Numbered from the stretch's first letter, positions 9,572 through 18,679 are shown. The stretch: 64,000 bases of DNA from Chitinophaga niabensis (GCF_900129465.1 NZ_FSRA01000001.1:3226482-3290481); one strand, 5' to 3'. Made by a program: numbers and translations. Notes: generated by a model from the sequence alone, not told the origin.

Positions 9572-9973
9572 ATGAAAAAATATATTTCAATACCCGTTGT
9601 GATGCTGATGGCTTTTGCCTGGATCAGCTGTTCAAAAGATAAGCCGGTGGATGAAGACGGACTGTTGATCACCGATCGCCAGGAATGTTTTGTCAGCAAC
9701 TTTGAACTGCTTGGAGCCGATTTCCAGACTGTAAGGTCCAAAGCACCGGTAATAGATACTACTGCCTGTACAATTACACAGGAGGTTTTCTTTGGTACAG
9801 ACCTGAAGAACCTATGGCCGCAGTTCTCCCTGGCAACAGATGCTAAACTGGACCCTAAGATAACCGGTAAAGTAGACTTCTCCGACCTCGCCAATCCCAA
9901 ACAATATTCCGTTGTTTCCGGAAACCGCAAGATCAGAAAGACCTACAAAATCCTCATTACCGTACAGCAATAA
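9572..9973 (+). CDS. small hypothetical surface lipoprotein (DUF5018-like)
   Basis: The 133-residue protein has a lipoprotein signal (MKKYISIPVVMLMAFAWISC) followed by a single small beta-rich domain. The mature part ends with KQYSVVSGNRKIRKTYKILI, which resembles the end of bacterial Ig-like DUF5018 domains found in Bacteroidota surface lipoproteins; the family name is from memory and uncertain. It follows SusD by 27 bp and precedes another lipoprotein by 11 bp, so it is an accessory component of locus 1, probably a surface glycan-binding protein. No catalytic motif is visible. Confidence 0.65.
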   Translation: MKKYISIPVVMLMAFAWISCSKDKPVDEDGLLITDRQECFVSNFELLGADFQTVRSKAPVIDTTACTITQEVFFGTDLKNLWPQFSLATDAKLDPKITGKVDFSDLANPKQYSVVSGNRKIRKTYKILITVQQ

Positions 9974-9984
9974 AATCATTGATC

Positions 9985-10962
9985 ATGTCAGCAAAATATT
10001 TCCAACATACTGCTCTGCTCTGCTCTTTCATCCTGCTGATGGCAGCTTGTAAAGACAAAGAGTATGCGCTTCCCGAGCCCAAAGGTGTTCTGCAGGCCGA
10101 TGTCATCAAACGTTCATTCGGCCCCAACCTGGTTGGAGGGAACCTGGAGTTCGCTTTCGCCATGGCATTGCCGGCCTCAAAAGGAAAGCTCGTTTCAGCC
10201 GAAGTGGAAGCTTCCATTGCAGGCGCTCCTGCCACCTGGCTGGAAAACAAAACCTACTATACCAATAACAGTGGTGTAGACATTCCCACACAGATCGGAG
10301 CAGCTTCTGTAAACAGTGGTAATAAAACTACAGTAACCTTTAGCAAAGACACGATGTCTTCTACCCTGCGCTATTATTACTTTGCGCCGGAAGAAGCACG
10401 TGGCAAACCTGTAACATTTAAATTCACCACTAAAAGCAGCAATGGCGAAACCGCTACCTATACCATGGGGCCTTACAACATTTCCAAAATGGATATGAAG
10501 CTGGACCTCAAACCGGTAGACGGCGCGGCCTGTTATATCTCTATTGAGGATATGGCCATCTATACTGCAGCGGAAGCAGCTACAAAGCCAGGCAAAATAG
10601 ACCTGGTGTATGTTTACCGCCCTGCTCCGTATAATCACAGTTTTGTTTCCCCGGGAAGTAATGCACAATACTTACCGGGTGTTACTTTACCCGCAGGTGT
10701 AAACAGGGTAACGCAAATAGTAAAAGCCTGGAACCTCCGGGACCAGCAACTGGCACGCCTGCAATTCGGCATATTCATTGATGACCTCGATTTCCAGAAA
10801 CTGAGCCTCACCGATGCAGCCGACTTTGCCGTGAACATGAAAGCCGAAGCCGGCTTGTGGGTAGAAACCGCAGATAAGAAATACAGGGCCTACATTTTCC
10901 TGAATGCACTGGTTAACGGCACCAAAACTGCCACGATCAGCATCAAGAGATACGCCATGTAA
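9985..10962 (+). CDS. DUF4466-like surface lipoprotein of locus 1
   Basis: The 325-residue protein has a lipoprotein signal (LLCSFILLMAACKDK) and a long beta-rich mature part without enzyme motifs. Segments such as GVLQADVIKRSFGPNLVGGN and TYYTNNSGVDIP resemble the DUF4466 family found beside SusC/SusD genes in Bacteroidetes; this assignment is from memory. I chose ATG 9985, because the longer frame would begin at a TTG two codons upstream. It is the fourth gene of the locus and is followed by a strong terminator, so SusC, SusD and the two lipoproteins form one transcription unit. A role in glycan binding at the surface is inferred. Confidence 0.7.
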   Translation: MSAKYFQHTALLCSFILLMAACKDKEYALPEPKGVLQADVIKRSFGPNLVGGNLEFAFAMALPASKGKLVSAEVEASIAGAPATWLENKTYYTNNSGVDIPTQIGAASVNSGNKTTVTFSKDTMSSTLRYYYFAPEEARGKPVTFKFTTKSSNGETATYTMGPYNISKMDMKLDLKPVDGAACYISIEDMAIYTAAEAATKPGKIDLVYVYRPAPYNHSFVSPGSNAQYLPGVTLPAGVNRVTQIVKAWNLRDQQLARLQFGIFIDDLDFQKLSLTDAADFAVNMKAEAGLWVETADKKYRAYIFLNALVNGTKTATISIKRYAM

Positions 10963-10974
10963 TAAAAACTTACA

Positions 10975-11006
10975 GGGGCTATGGGAATTCCATAGCCCCT
11001 TTTTTA
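10975..11006 (+). terminator. rho-independent terminator after the SusCD operon
   Basis: A 10-bp perfect stem, GGGGCTATGG (10975-10984) with CCATAGCCCC (10990-10999), has a 5-base loop and is followed by a run of T. It lies just after the DUF4466-like gene and separates the binding/import genes from the two lyase genes. Confidence 0.85.
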
Positions 11007-11019
11007 TCTTTAGACTGTT

Positions 11020-12192
11020 ATGAAGAAACTATGCACCTTGTTATGGCTGTTTGCTACTTTGGCAGCCTCCGCACAACAGACCTTTTTGCTGAAACCATCT
11101 GTTCTCAGTACCAATAAGCAAAAGATAAGAACAGGTGACCCTGCTATGCTGCAAGCGCTCGGCAAACTAAAAAAAGCTGCAGATAAAGCACTAAAGGACG
11201 GGCCTTATTCCGTTACTTACAAAAGCAGGGTCCCCGACAGCGGTGACAAACATGACTACATGAGTGTTGGCCCTTACTGGTGGCCGGATTCCAGCAAACC
11301 AGGCGGTGTTCCCTATATCCGTAAGGACGGGCAAATTAACCCGGAACGTTTTGCCATCAACGACGCGGAATTCTACAAATCCCTCTGCCATGATGTTTGC
11401 CTGCTGGGCCTCGCCTGGTATTATACCGGAGAGGAACAATATGCCACACACGCCACTAAACTTTTACGCACCTGGTACATCGATACGGCTACTTTAATGA
11501 ACCCCAACCTGAACTACGGGCAGGCGATACCCGGGGTCACCAAAGGAAGAGGTATTGGCCTCATAGATACCCGCGCCGTTAATAAACTCATAGATGGCAT
11601 TCAATTGCTCTCTGGTTCCAAAGCACTGTCTAAAAAAGATTATACGGCCATACAGGCCTGGCATAAAAAATTCCTGGACTGGATGCGCAACAATCCTATC
11701 GGAAAAGATGAAGCGGACGAGGCCAATAACCACGGCACCTGGTATGATGTACAGGCTGTTTCCATAGCACTCTTCACTGAGCAGCCTGCACTGGCTAAAG
11801 AGATCATTACCACACAAACAAAAGAACGGATAAAAAGCCAGCTGAAAGAAGAAGGGAGCCAGCCACATGAGCTGGCCCGCACACTTTCCTGGAACTACTC
11901 TTCCATGAACCTGGAAGGTTTCTTTGAACTGGCCATGCTGGCGGAAAATGTACAGGTAGATCTCTGGAACTATACCACCACAGATAACAAAAGCATCCGC
12001 AAAGCATTCACCTGGATGTTGCCCTTTGCCAAAGGAGAACAAAAATGGCAGCACGAGCAGATCAAAAAGATGGAGATGAACGGTTACCTGAAAATGGCTG
12101 CTGTAGCTGCTAAAAAATACCCTGATGTAGATACCAAAGGATTGAACATCCCGCAGGACGACATCTTATTACTCACTGGCTGGAACTTTTAA
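11020..12192 (+). CDS. alginate lyase family protein (PL38-like polysaccharide lyase)
   Basis: The 390-residue protein has a Sec signal peptide (MKKLCTLLWLFATLAASAQ) and the alpha/alpha-toroid alginate lyase domain (Pfam Alginate_lyase type). Conserved segments are DYMSVGPYWWPD, GRGIGLIDTR, and the catalytic-looking NNHGTWYDVQ with His238, followed by SWNYSSMNLEGF with Tyr293. The His-Tyr spacing of 55 residues agrees with the catalytic pair I recall for Bacteroides PL38 enzymes, which cleave mannuronan or glucuronan. It likely beta-eliminates a 1,4-linked uronan in the periplasm. It starts just after the terminator of the SusCD unit and is followed 2 bp later by a heparinase-fold lyase, so the two lyases are co-transcribed. 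The exact substrate is uncertain. Confidence 0.8.
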   Translation: MKKLCTLLWLFATLAASAQQTFLLKPSVLSTNKQKIRTGDPAMLQALGKLKKAADKALKDGPYSVTYKSRVPDSGDKHDYMSVGPYWWPDSSKPGGVPYIRKDGQINPERFAINDAEFYKSLCHDVCLLGLAWYYTGEEQYATHATKLLRTWYIDTATLMNPNLNYGQAIPGVTKGRGIGLIDTRAVNKLIDGIQLLSGSKALSKKDYTAIQAWHKKFLDWMRNNPIGKDEADEANNHGTWYDVQAVSIALFTEQPALAKEIITTQTKERIKSQLKEEGSQPHELARTLSWNYSSMNLEGFFELAMLAENVQVDLWNYTTTDNKSIRKAFTWMLPFAKGEQKWQHEQIKKMEMNGYLKMAAVAAKKYPDVDTKGLNIPQDDILLLTGWNF

Positions 12193-12194
12193 TT

Positions 12195-14114
12195 ATGCGT
12201 TACTTACTCTCTATCCTCTGCCTGTTTACCTTCTCCGCGAAAGCACAAAACCTGCTGAGCGGAAAATATCCTGCTCCTGAATTAAAGCAGTTACTGATCC
12301 CACAGGCTAAATGGACGCCCTTTCCCCGTTTGAACGACCGTGCAGGATGGGCTAAAGCAGATGCCGCCTCCGGCAAAGCCATTATTCAGAAAGCTGAAGG
12401 ATTCATTAATTATGAATGGCCCGGCGTACCTGCTGTTAAATCATTACAGATCGTGCGTAATGGCAACCGCTCAGAATACGAAGCCATCAGTTTCAAAAAA
12501 AGAGAAGTACTAGGCACTTTGTTATTAGCAGAGATCTATGAGAACAAAGGCCGCTTTATAGATCCTATTATCAACGGCGTATGGTCCATCTGCGAAGAAT
12601 CTTTCTGGGGTTCTCCTGCGCATTTACCGAAAGGTCCGCAATACCTGGGCCTCCATGATGTATCCGCACCATTCGTGGAACTCTTCTCTGCTGAAACCGC
12701 TACTTTCCTGGCCTGGGTAGATTACTTCCTCGGTGAAAAACTGGACGCTGTTTCTCCGCTGATCAGGAAACGCATTTATAACGAAACCAACCGCCGCATC
12801 TTTGAACCCCTGATGACGAAACATCATGGCTTCATGAGCAGCAATGCTGCAGGCCGCCGCCCCAATAACTGGAATCCCTGGATCTGTTCCAACTGGCTCA
12901 ATGCCGTATTGTTACTGGAAAAAGATGATACCAAACGCGTAGCAGCCGTGAGTAAGATACTGGGTGTGCTGGACAATTTCCTTAACCCCTACCCGGCAGA
13001 TGGCGGATGTGATGAAGGCCCCGGCTACTGGGGAGCTGCCGCCGCTTCTCTTTACGATAACGTTTCTTTACTGAATCTCGCAAGTAATAATGCTTTCACC
13101 TATGTATATAAGGATGAGAAATTCCGCAACATGGGGCAGTTCATTTACAAGGCACAGATCAGCGAAAAATACTTTCTCAACTTTGCAGATGCAGACCCAC
13201 AACCCGGCATGGCAGCCAGCATGATCTACCGCTACGGGAAAGACATCAGTGATCCCGCCATGATGGAATTCGGTGCGTATTATATGACGGACAAGGATAA
13301 AAGCTCATTAGGCCGCTTCCATTACTTCCGCAATTTCTTTTCCCTTTTCATGCAGGATGAATTTGACAAGGCTGCCAAAGGCTTGCCACTCCCCGGAGAT
13401 GTATGGTGGCCTGATCTGCAGGTAATGGTATCCCGCGATCAGGCAGGCAGCACAAAAGGATTTTTTGTAGCCGCTAAAGGTGGCAACAATGATGAGAGCC
13501 ATAACCACAACGACATCGGGAACTATGTGGTATACTACGATGGATTGCCCGTGCTGATAGATATCGGCAGAGGCAGCTACACCGCCAAAACTTTCAGCAA
13601 CAAACGTTACGAGATCTGGTACAATTGTTCTGACTATCACAACGTGCCTACCGTAAACGGTAAAACACAACCGCCCGGTGCTGAATTCAAAGCAACCAAT
13701 GTAGCTTACAAAACATCCGCTGCTGCCAGCCAGCTCAGCCTGGATATCGCCGCCTCCTATCCCGCAGATGCAGGTATCATAAAGTGGCAACGCAATATCA
13801 AACTGAACAAAGGAAAGAACGTACAGGTAGAAGATGCGCTGCAGCTAAAAGCAGCAGGCGATTACACAGAACACCTGATGACCTGTTTTCCGGTAGAAGT
13901 AGTAAAACCCGGTATACTGGTAGTACACGCCAAACAGGACTTCTTCATTCACTATCCTGCCAAACGTTTACAACCTGCTATTGAGAAAGTACCGATGGAA
14001 AACATGGAAGATAAAGGCGTAATAGAAAAGTGGGGACCTGATATCTACCGGATCAACCTGAAAAGTATCAGTTCAATTACAAAAGAAAAAATTGGTTTAA
14101 CAATATCAAAATAA
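12195..14114 (+). CDS. heparinase II/III family polysaccharide lyase
   Basis: The 639-residue protein has a signal peptide (LSILCLFTFSAKAQ), an N-terminal alpha/alpha toroid (RRPNNWNPWICSNWLNAVLL; GGCDEGPGYWGAAAASLYD) and a C-terminal beta-sandwich with the Hepar_II_III signature (NDESHNHNDIGNYVVYYDG, then YHNVPTVNG). This matches lyases of the heparinase II/III fold, several of which are exolytic on oligouronides. Start ATG 12195 follows the previous stop by 2 bp. Together with the preceding alginate-lyase-family enzyme it forms a two-step lyase set, endo plus exo or oligo-lyase. No sulfatase or glycoside hydrolase accompanies the pair here, which points to an unsulfated polyuronate. Substrate assignment is inference. 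Confidence 0.85.
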   Translation: MRYLLSILCLFTFSAKAQNLLSGKYPAPELKQLLIPQAKWTPFPRLNDRAGWAKADAASGKAIIQKAEGFINYEWPGVPAVKSLQIVRNGNRSEYEAISFKKREVLGTLLLAEIYENKGRFIDPIINGVWSICEESFWGSPAHLPKGPQYLGLHDVSAPFVELFSAETATFLAWVDYFLGEKLDAVSPLIRKRIYNETNRRIFEPLMTKHHGFMSSNAAGRRPNNWNPWICSNWLNAVLLLEKDDTKRVAAVSKILGVLDNFLNPYPADGGCDEGPGYWGAAAASLYDNVSLLNLASNNAFTYVYKDEKFRNMGQFIYKAQISEKYFLNFADADPQPGMAASMIYRYGKDISDPAMMEFGAYYMTDKDKSSLGRFHYFRNFFSLFMQDEFDKAAKGLPLPGDVWWPDLQVMVSRDQAGSTKGFFVAAKGGNNDESHNHNDIGNYVVYYDGLPVLIDIGRGSYTAKTFSNKRYEIWYNCSDYHNVPTVNGKTQPPGAEFKATNVAYKTSAAASQLSLDIAASYPADAGIIKWQRNIKLNKGKNVQVEDALQLKAAGDYTEHLMTCFPVEVVKPGILVVHAKQDFFIHYPAKRLQPAIEKVPMENMEDKGVIEKWGPDIYRINLKSISSITKEKIGLTISK

Positions 14115-14116
14115 GA

Positions 14117-14153
14117 TAAGCGGGGATTGCCTTTCAACAGGTAATCCCCTTAT
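14117..14153 (+). terminator. hairpin terminator after the lyase genes
   Basis: GGGGATT and AATCCCC arms (14122-14128 and 14143-14149), extended by GCC/GGT and flanking AAG/CTT pairs, form a stem loop immediately after the heparinase-like gene, followed by TTATT. The T-tract is short, so efficiency is uncertain. Confidence 0.65.
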
Positions 14154-14154
14154 T

Positions 14155-14199
14155 AACGTAAAAATAAGTTGCATAACTGAAAAATACGTTATACATTTG
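14155..14199 (+). promoter_or_regulatory. promoter and possible BlaI operator of the blaI/M56 operon
   Basis: TTG at 14169-14171 and TACATTTG at 14192-14199, separated by 20 bp, fit the Bacteroidota -33/-7 promoter pattern; transcription would start about 12 bases before ATG 14218. Inverted arms TAACGTA (14154-14160) and TACGTTA (14185-14191), and ATAAC/GTTAT (14173-14177 and 14188-14192), flank or overlap the spacer, which is where a BlaI-type repressor would bind. The promoter call is solid; the operator is inference. Confidence 0.6.
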
Positions 14200-14217
14200 G
14201 GATACAATTTATCCCTC

Positions 14218-14586
14218 ATGGAAGAACTGACTAAATCAGAAGAACACATTATGCAGATCCTTTGGAAACTGGGGAATGCATTTGTAAAGGACATCATAGA
14301 AGAAATGGAGGACCCCAAACCTCCTTACACCACCGTATCCTCCGTTGTGAGGATCCTGGAAGCAAAAGGTTTTGTAAGCCACAAAGCCTACGGTAAAACA
14401 CATGAATACAGCCCCCTGATCTCCAAAGAACAATACCGGAAAGGCAGTATCCAGCGTATGGTCAAATATTACTTTGACGATAAAACGTCCAATCTCCTGT
14501 CCTTCCTGATGCAGGAAAAGAAGCTGAGTAAAAAGGAATTACAGGAACTGCAACAGTTCATTGACCAGCAAAAACAACGCTCATGA
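14218..14586 (+). CDS. BlaI/MecI/CopY family transcriptional repressor
   Basis: The 122-residue protein is a single winged-helix domain of the BlaI family: ELTKSEEHIMQILWKLGNAF, then DPKPPYTTVSSVVRILEAKG and FVSHKAYGKTHEYSPLIS, with a short C-terminal dimerisation helix. It is the expected length. I prefer ATG 14218 because the upstream extension overlaps the -7 promoter box. It overlaps the following M56 peptidase gene by 4 bp (ATGA), the usual arrangement for a repressor cleaved in response to its membrane sensor. Known family members control beta-lactamases or other stress genes; no beta-lactamase is adjacent here, so the regulon is probably elsewhere or autoregulatory. Confidence 0.92.
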   Translation: MEELTKSEEHIMQILWKLGNAFVKDIIEEMEDPKPPYTTVSSVVRILEAKGFVSHKAYGKTHEYSPLISKEQYRKGSIQRMVKYYFDDKTSNLLSFLMQEKKLSKKELQELQQFIDQQKQRS

Positions 14587-15797
14587 AAGCTTTCCTCCTC
14601 TCTTCCATAGGTTGCATGTTACTGTTCTATAGTCTTTATGCTGTTTTTTTTAACCGTTTCAGCTTTTATAAGTGGAACCGGTTTTACCTGTTAGCCAGCC
14701 TCCTTCTTTCTTTGTCTATTCCTTTTCTGCATTTTGCGGAAACAGATTATATCCCCGGAGGTGTATCTATCCGTACAACCATAGAACAGGTACTGGCAGA
14801 CCAACCGGCTGAAACAGCTCCGGCTCCCGCACCTGCCGCCCGGGCTTTTAACTGGCTGGCTGCTATTTATTGGATAGGAGCATGCATCATGGCTGTTTTT
14901 TTTATTATCAGCGCCATTAAACTTTATAAGAAGGTAAAGAACGGTAAACAGGAAGAACATCCGGGTATTACCATTATACGCACAAAAGACCTTAACGCGT
15001 CTTTCTTCCGTTTCATTTTCATACAACAAAACCTGGCGCCGGAGGAGGAAGAGATCATTTTTCAGCATGAACGTGCCCATCAGCAACAATTACACAGCCT
15101 GGATAATCTCTTTATTGCATTGATAAAGATCTTCTGCTGGTTTAATCCGCTGGTATATGTTTACGGAAGACTGCTAAGGTCCATACATGAACTGGAAGTA
15201 GATCAATTGATGATCAGCCGGGTGGAAAAAACAGATTACGCTCAGCTCCTGCTCAAATTTAATGCGGGAAAGGAATACGGTTTATTAAATCTTTATAGCG
15301 TACACCCTTTAAAACATCGCATTCACTCCCTTTTCACCCATAAAACCAACAACATGAAAAAAGTCCTTTATCTCTTAGTATTTCCCTGCCTGGCATTGGC
15401 CATCAGCAGTTTTTCATCCATAGCAACAAACAAACTGCCCACAGGTGTGATCATTAGATCAGACAGTACAGAACTCACCATGCAAATATCACTCAGGCAA
15501 TTGCTGGGCTCCAACGCTTCCTGGGCAGCATTTGAAAACTTTGAAACCGGCGCTTTTGAAAAGATCCAGGCAATGTTCAAAGAACAGGGATACGATCTCT
15601 CGGTGACAGAGAAAGTACAGGGAGATAATGAAAGTATTAAACTGTTGGGCCTGGGGTTAAAGGGAAATCGCGGAGAGGTAAAAGCTACGTACAGGGTAAA
15701 TGAAATGATCAGTAAAAATTATTACCTCATGGTTTCATTCAACAAAGAAAAACAGGAGATGAGGGTAATTTCTTTCGAGTCTGCTTTTTTGAAATAA
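14583..15797 (+). CDS. M56 family metallopeptidase, BlaR1-like membrane sensor
   Basis: The 404-residue protein has N-terminal transmembrane segments (two within the first 60 residues, another at about 95-120), a cytoplasmic gluzincin zinc site HERAH (His162-Glu163-His166) with the downstream ELEVDQ, and a further transmembrane segment at about 258-275 (KKVLYLLVFPCLALAISSF). A roughly 130-residue periplasmic tail follows. This is the BlaR1/MecR1 layout, but the tail is not a penicillin-binding domain, as is common in Bacteroidota M56 proteins. It would sense an envelope signal and cleave the BlaI-type repressor encoded just upstream. The signal is unknown. Confidence 0.85.
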   Translation: MKAFLLSSIGCMLLFYSLYAVFFNRFSFYKWNRFYLLASLLLSLSIPFLHFAETDYIPGGVSIRTTIEQVLADQPAETAPAPAPAARAFNWLAAIYWIGACIMAVFFIISAIKLYKKVKNGKQEEHPGITIIRTKDLNASFFRFIFIQQNLAPEEEEIIFQHERAHQQQLHSLDNLFIALIKIFCWFNPLVYVYGRLLRSIHELEVDQLMISRVEKTDYAQLLLKFNAGKEYGLLNLYSVHPLKHRIHSLFTHKTNNMKKVLYLLVFPCLALAISSFSSIATNKLPTGVIIRSDSTELTMQISLRQLLGSNASWAAFENFETGAFEKIQAMFKEQGYDLSVTEKVQGDNESIKLLGLGLKGNRGEVKATYRVNEMISKNYYLMVSFNKEKQEMRVISFESAFLK

Positions 15798-15798
15798 T

Positions 15799-15838
15799 AA
15801 AAGGGGCTTTATCAAAAGATGATATAGCCCCTTTTTAT
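15799..15838. terminator. terminator between convergent M56 and TonB receptor genes
   Basis: AAAGGGGCT..ATC and GAT..AGCCCCTTTT arms form a hairpin at about 15800-15836, with T-rich sequence on the right and A-rich on the left. It can therefore work for the plus-strand M56 gene and possibly for the converging receptor gene ending at 15918. Confidence 0.75.
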
Positions 15839-15917
15839 TCCGGTACCTGATGGAGAGACATGCCATCATTTATGCAATATTCAGGGCTATCTCCTGTTAC
15901 TTAGACCGCCCCTTCAT

Positions 15918-18035
15918 TTAATAATTCACTGCAATTCCTATATTAAACGCCCTTCCTTTTCCTTTCGAATAAAAGCCGGGTATCATAAACCATTGTGAAC
16001 GTGCAGGGAAATAATCCTCGTTGAAGAGATTTTCCACACCGAGTGTTACCAATGCATTCTTCGTTAAACGATAGCTGGCATTCAGGTTGAAAAGATTATA
16101 CGCTTTCACGATCCCTTCATTTCCTTTGTAAAGCCCGCTGGGTAATTTAACAAAGCGGTTCCTTTCCTGGATGCCGGTATACTGCAAACCAACTTCCAAA
16201 CCATTTACTGGCCTGTAATGTATGTTAGCGCCGATCTTAGGCGCAGCAATACGTCTTCCGTTCAGGTAAGCATCATATTTATCATCGATACGGCCGGTAT
16301 CTGCTTTTCCTTCCACATAACTGTAAGAAGCTCCCATGTCGAGGTTATGCAGCGGGCTGTATTGTACAGCAGCTTCAAAACCATAGATGCGCTCCGGTGT
16401 GCGGGCCACGTTAAACAGGTCTGTATTCACATCATACACCATTTCAGCGCCCAGTTTAGAAGTACTCACAAAACCGGTAAGTTCAAAACGAAGCTGTTTG
16501 TATTTGCTTACAAAACCCAGTTCATAGTTATTCACCAGTACTGCTTCCGTATTGATCTTGCTGATATTATCCACCTTTGCATCCCTCAGTGCAAGGCCTA
16601 CATCCGCCACGGAAAATCCCTGGGAGAAGCTGGCATAAGGCGTAAAGAGCGGGAAGCGGTTGTAACGCAATCCGGCATTGAATAAAGTAGCGGTATATTT
16701 CAGATCACCACCTTTTACGGCAAAGCTGGGGGTAACAGTTCCTCCTGCAGCATTTGTGATCCTTAAAGTAGTATAATCCTCTACCCCGATCTTCACCTTT
16801 TCTATCCTAACACCACCTTTCAGGATAATGTTATCCAGGAAGGTCCATTCCGTTTCCGCAAAAGGTGCAACGTTGAACATCTTCATTTCAGGCACCCATA
16901 CACGGCCATCTACAAGGGGTTGGGAAGTAACATCGCCGATGATATCCGTTCCGTAGGACAATGATCCCATTTTCGTTAAAGGAGAACTAAACATAAAACG
17001 CAATCCTTTTTTCTTAGAAAGCGTGTGCGATTGCCCGTCTCCACCTTCAAACCTGCCGATGGACACATAGAAGATATCATCCCGGGATGTATAATAAGCA
17101 TCTGCATGCAGCGAAGTTCCGCCGATCAGGCTATCTGCCTGGTAAGAGAGTTGCAGGTTATGGTTTCCTTTTACCCCCGTAGGTTCTCCGGGTTGTTTGC
17201 CCAATACACCGGTTGCCGGTTTGCCCGTCAGGAAATCACCATTCACCAGGGTATAGTTGGAATTCTGCTGGCTGCTGTAGTAGTTATACATTAACTGGAT
17301 GCGCTGGCGTCTGGCGGGTTCATAACCCAGCTTCACGAATCCGTTGTAACTCTCTGTTTCGCCCAGGCTGTAGTTGTTGCCCAGGATATTGCCCTTTGCG
17401 TCCTTGAACTCCCCGTTCTGCTCATATACTCCGCTAACGGTGTAATCAAACTTCCCGATCCTGCCATACAGCAATTGGCCTACCCTGCCGCCAAGGCTGT
17501 TTTTAGGGCTGGTTAAAGAACCCGTAAGGTTGAGGGTGGTTTTACCGGAAATAGCACCCGCATCTTTAGGAGTGAGGGTGATATAGTTGATCAGGCCACC
17601 TGTTGCACCATTCCCATAGATCGCCGTAGCGCCTTTCAGCACATCCACCCTTTCCAGCACAGCAGGGTCTATAGACCGGAGGTCTACTTCCCCGTTACGC
17701 AGTGGCGTGGATTGTGGGATGCCATCTATCATGATCAATACGGAACGGCCCCTTAAAGACTGCCCCACATTGCTGTTGGTTTGTGCAGAAGGTGCCAGGC
17801 CGGGTACTTCGTTGGCCAGGATCTCTGTAATATCTGTGGTAATGGTAAGGTCCCGCTCCAGTGTTTTACGGCTAACCACTGTTACGGAAGAAGGTACTTT
17901 GTCCAGCACCTCCGGTTTACGGCTGGCGGATACGATCACCTCCCCGAGAGAAACGGTATCCTTTTTGATCTTTTGCTGGGCAGATGCAGAGAAAGCCGCT
18001 GCCAGTATGAATAATGTGGAGCCAATGCGCCTCAT
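15918..18035 (-). CDS. TonB-dependent siderophore-type outer membrane receptor
   Basis: The 705-residue protein has a signal peptide (MRRIGSTLFILAAAFSASAQ), a TonB box region (VSLGEVIVSASRKPEVLDKV), a plug with the canonical LERVDVLKGATAIYGNGATG, and a beta barrel ending VNYxx-like with terminal aromatic Tyr (FNIGIAVNY). It lacks the carboxypeptidase-like extension of the SusC proteins, and its length is typical for ferric siderophore receptors. The barrel end GVENLFNEDYFPARSQWF also fits that class. Transport would need TonB-ExbBD. It is monocistronic, divergent from a flavin reductase gene at 18118. A flavin reductase beside an iron receptor could help release iron from the siderophore, but that link is only suggested by adjacency. 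Confidence 0.88.
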   Translation of the reverse strand: MRRIGSTLFILAAAFSASAQQKIKKDTVSLGEVIVSASRKPEVLDKVPSSVTVVSRKTLERDLTITTDITEILANEVPGLAPSAQTNSNVGQSLRGRSVLIMIDGIPQSTPLRNGEVDLRSIDPAVLERVDVLKGATAIYGNGATGGLINYITLTPKDAGAISGKTTLNLTGSLTSPKNSLGGRVGQLLYGRIGKFDYTVSGVYEQNGEFKDAKGNILGNNYSLGETESYNGFVKLGYEPARRQRIQLMYNYYSSQQNSNYTLVNGDFLTGKPATGVLGKQPGEPTGVKGNHNLQLSYQADSLIGGTSLHADAYYTSRDDIFYVSIGRFEGGDGQSHTLSKKKGLRFMFSSPLTKMGSLSYGTDIIGDVTSQPLVDGRVWVPEMKMFNVAPFAETEWTFLDNIILKGGVRIEKVKIGVEDYTTLRITNAAGGTVTPSFAVKGGDLKYTATLFNAGLRYNRFPLFTPYASFSQGFSVADVGLALRDAKVDNISKINTEAVLVNNYELGFVSKYKQLRFELTGFVSTSKLGAEMVYDVNTDLFNVARTPERIYGFEAAVQYSPLHNLDMGASYSYVEGKADTGRIDDKYDAYLNGRRIAAPKIGANIHYRPVNGLEVGLQYTGIQERNRFVKLPSGLYKGNEGIVKAYNLFNLNASYRLTKNALVTLGVENLFNEDYFPARSQWFMIPGFYSKGKGRAFNIGIAVNY

Positions 18036-18117
18036 AAGCTGATAAATTTGCGCAAAGCTACGGCCTGGTAAGCGGGTTCAATGATCGTATCCGGAAAAAA
18101 TAATTAAATTGATCATC

Positions 18118-18678
18118 ATGAGAAGGAATTACAAAAAGGAAAACCTGCCGGTAGACAAGATCCGCAAATTCCTGGAACCCGGCCCCATTGTACTGGTAAG
18201 CTCCCGTTGGAAAGACGAGACCAATATTATGAGCATGGGCTGGCATACGGTTATGGAGTTCTCTCCTTCCAGGATCGGGTGCTTTATCACCGGGGCCAAC
18301 CACAGTTACGATATGATCCGTAAAAGCAGGGAATGTGTGATCAATATCCCCACGGTGAACCTGCTGGATGAAGTGATTGGTATCGGCAATTCCACCGGCA
18401 CACAGGTGGATAAGTTCAGGAAGTTCAAACTCACCCCGGAAGAAGCGGATGAAGTGAATGCACCGCTGATTAAAGAATGTTATGCTAATTTTGAATGCAA
18501 GGTAGTAGATGAGAGCTTGTTGCGTAAATACAGTTTTTTTATCCTTGAGGTCGTGAAAGCGCATGCCGCCGTTTATCCAAAGTACCCTACAACGGTACAT
18601 TACAGGGGTGAAGGCGTATTCATGATCTCGGGGAAGAACATTTCAAAGGTCAGAAAATTCAAACCACAGAACCTATAA
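18118..18678 (+). CDS. flavin reductase family protein (FMN-binding split barrel)
   Basis: The 186-residue protein fits the flavin reductase-like FMN-binding split barrel family: PGPIVLVSSRWKDETNIMSM, GWHTVMEFSPSRIGCFIT, and SRECVINIPTVNLLDEVIGIG. Such proteins bind FMN and reduce flavin or act in two-component monooxygenases; some Bacteroidota members are annotated generically. ATG 18118 is chosen; an upstream in-frame TTG at 18109 would add three residues. The next gene, an antiporter, begins 1 bp after its stop, so the two are translationally close. Specific substrate unknown. Confidence 0.85.
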   Translation: MRRNYKKENLPVDKIRKFLEPGPIVLVSSRWKDETNIMSMGWHTVMEFSPSRIGCFITGANHSYDMIRKSRECVINIPTVNLLDEVIGIGNSTGTQVDKFRKFKLTPEEADEVNAPLIKECYANFECKVVDESLLRKYSFFILEVVKAHAAVYPKYPTTVHYRGEGVFMISGKNISKVRKFKPQNL

Positions 18679-18679
18679 G

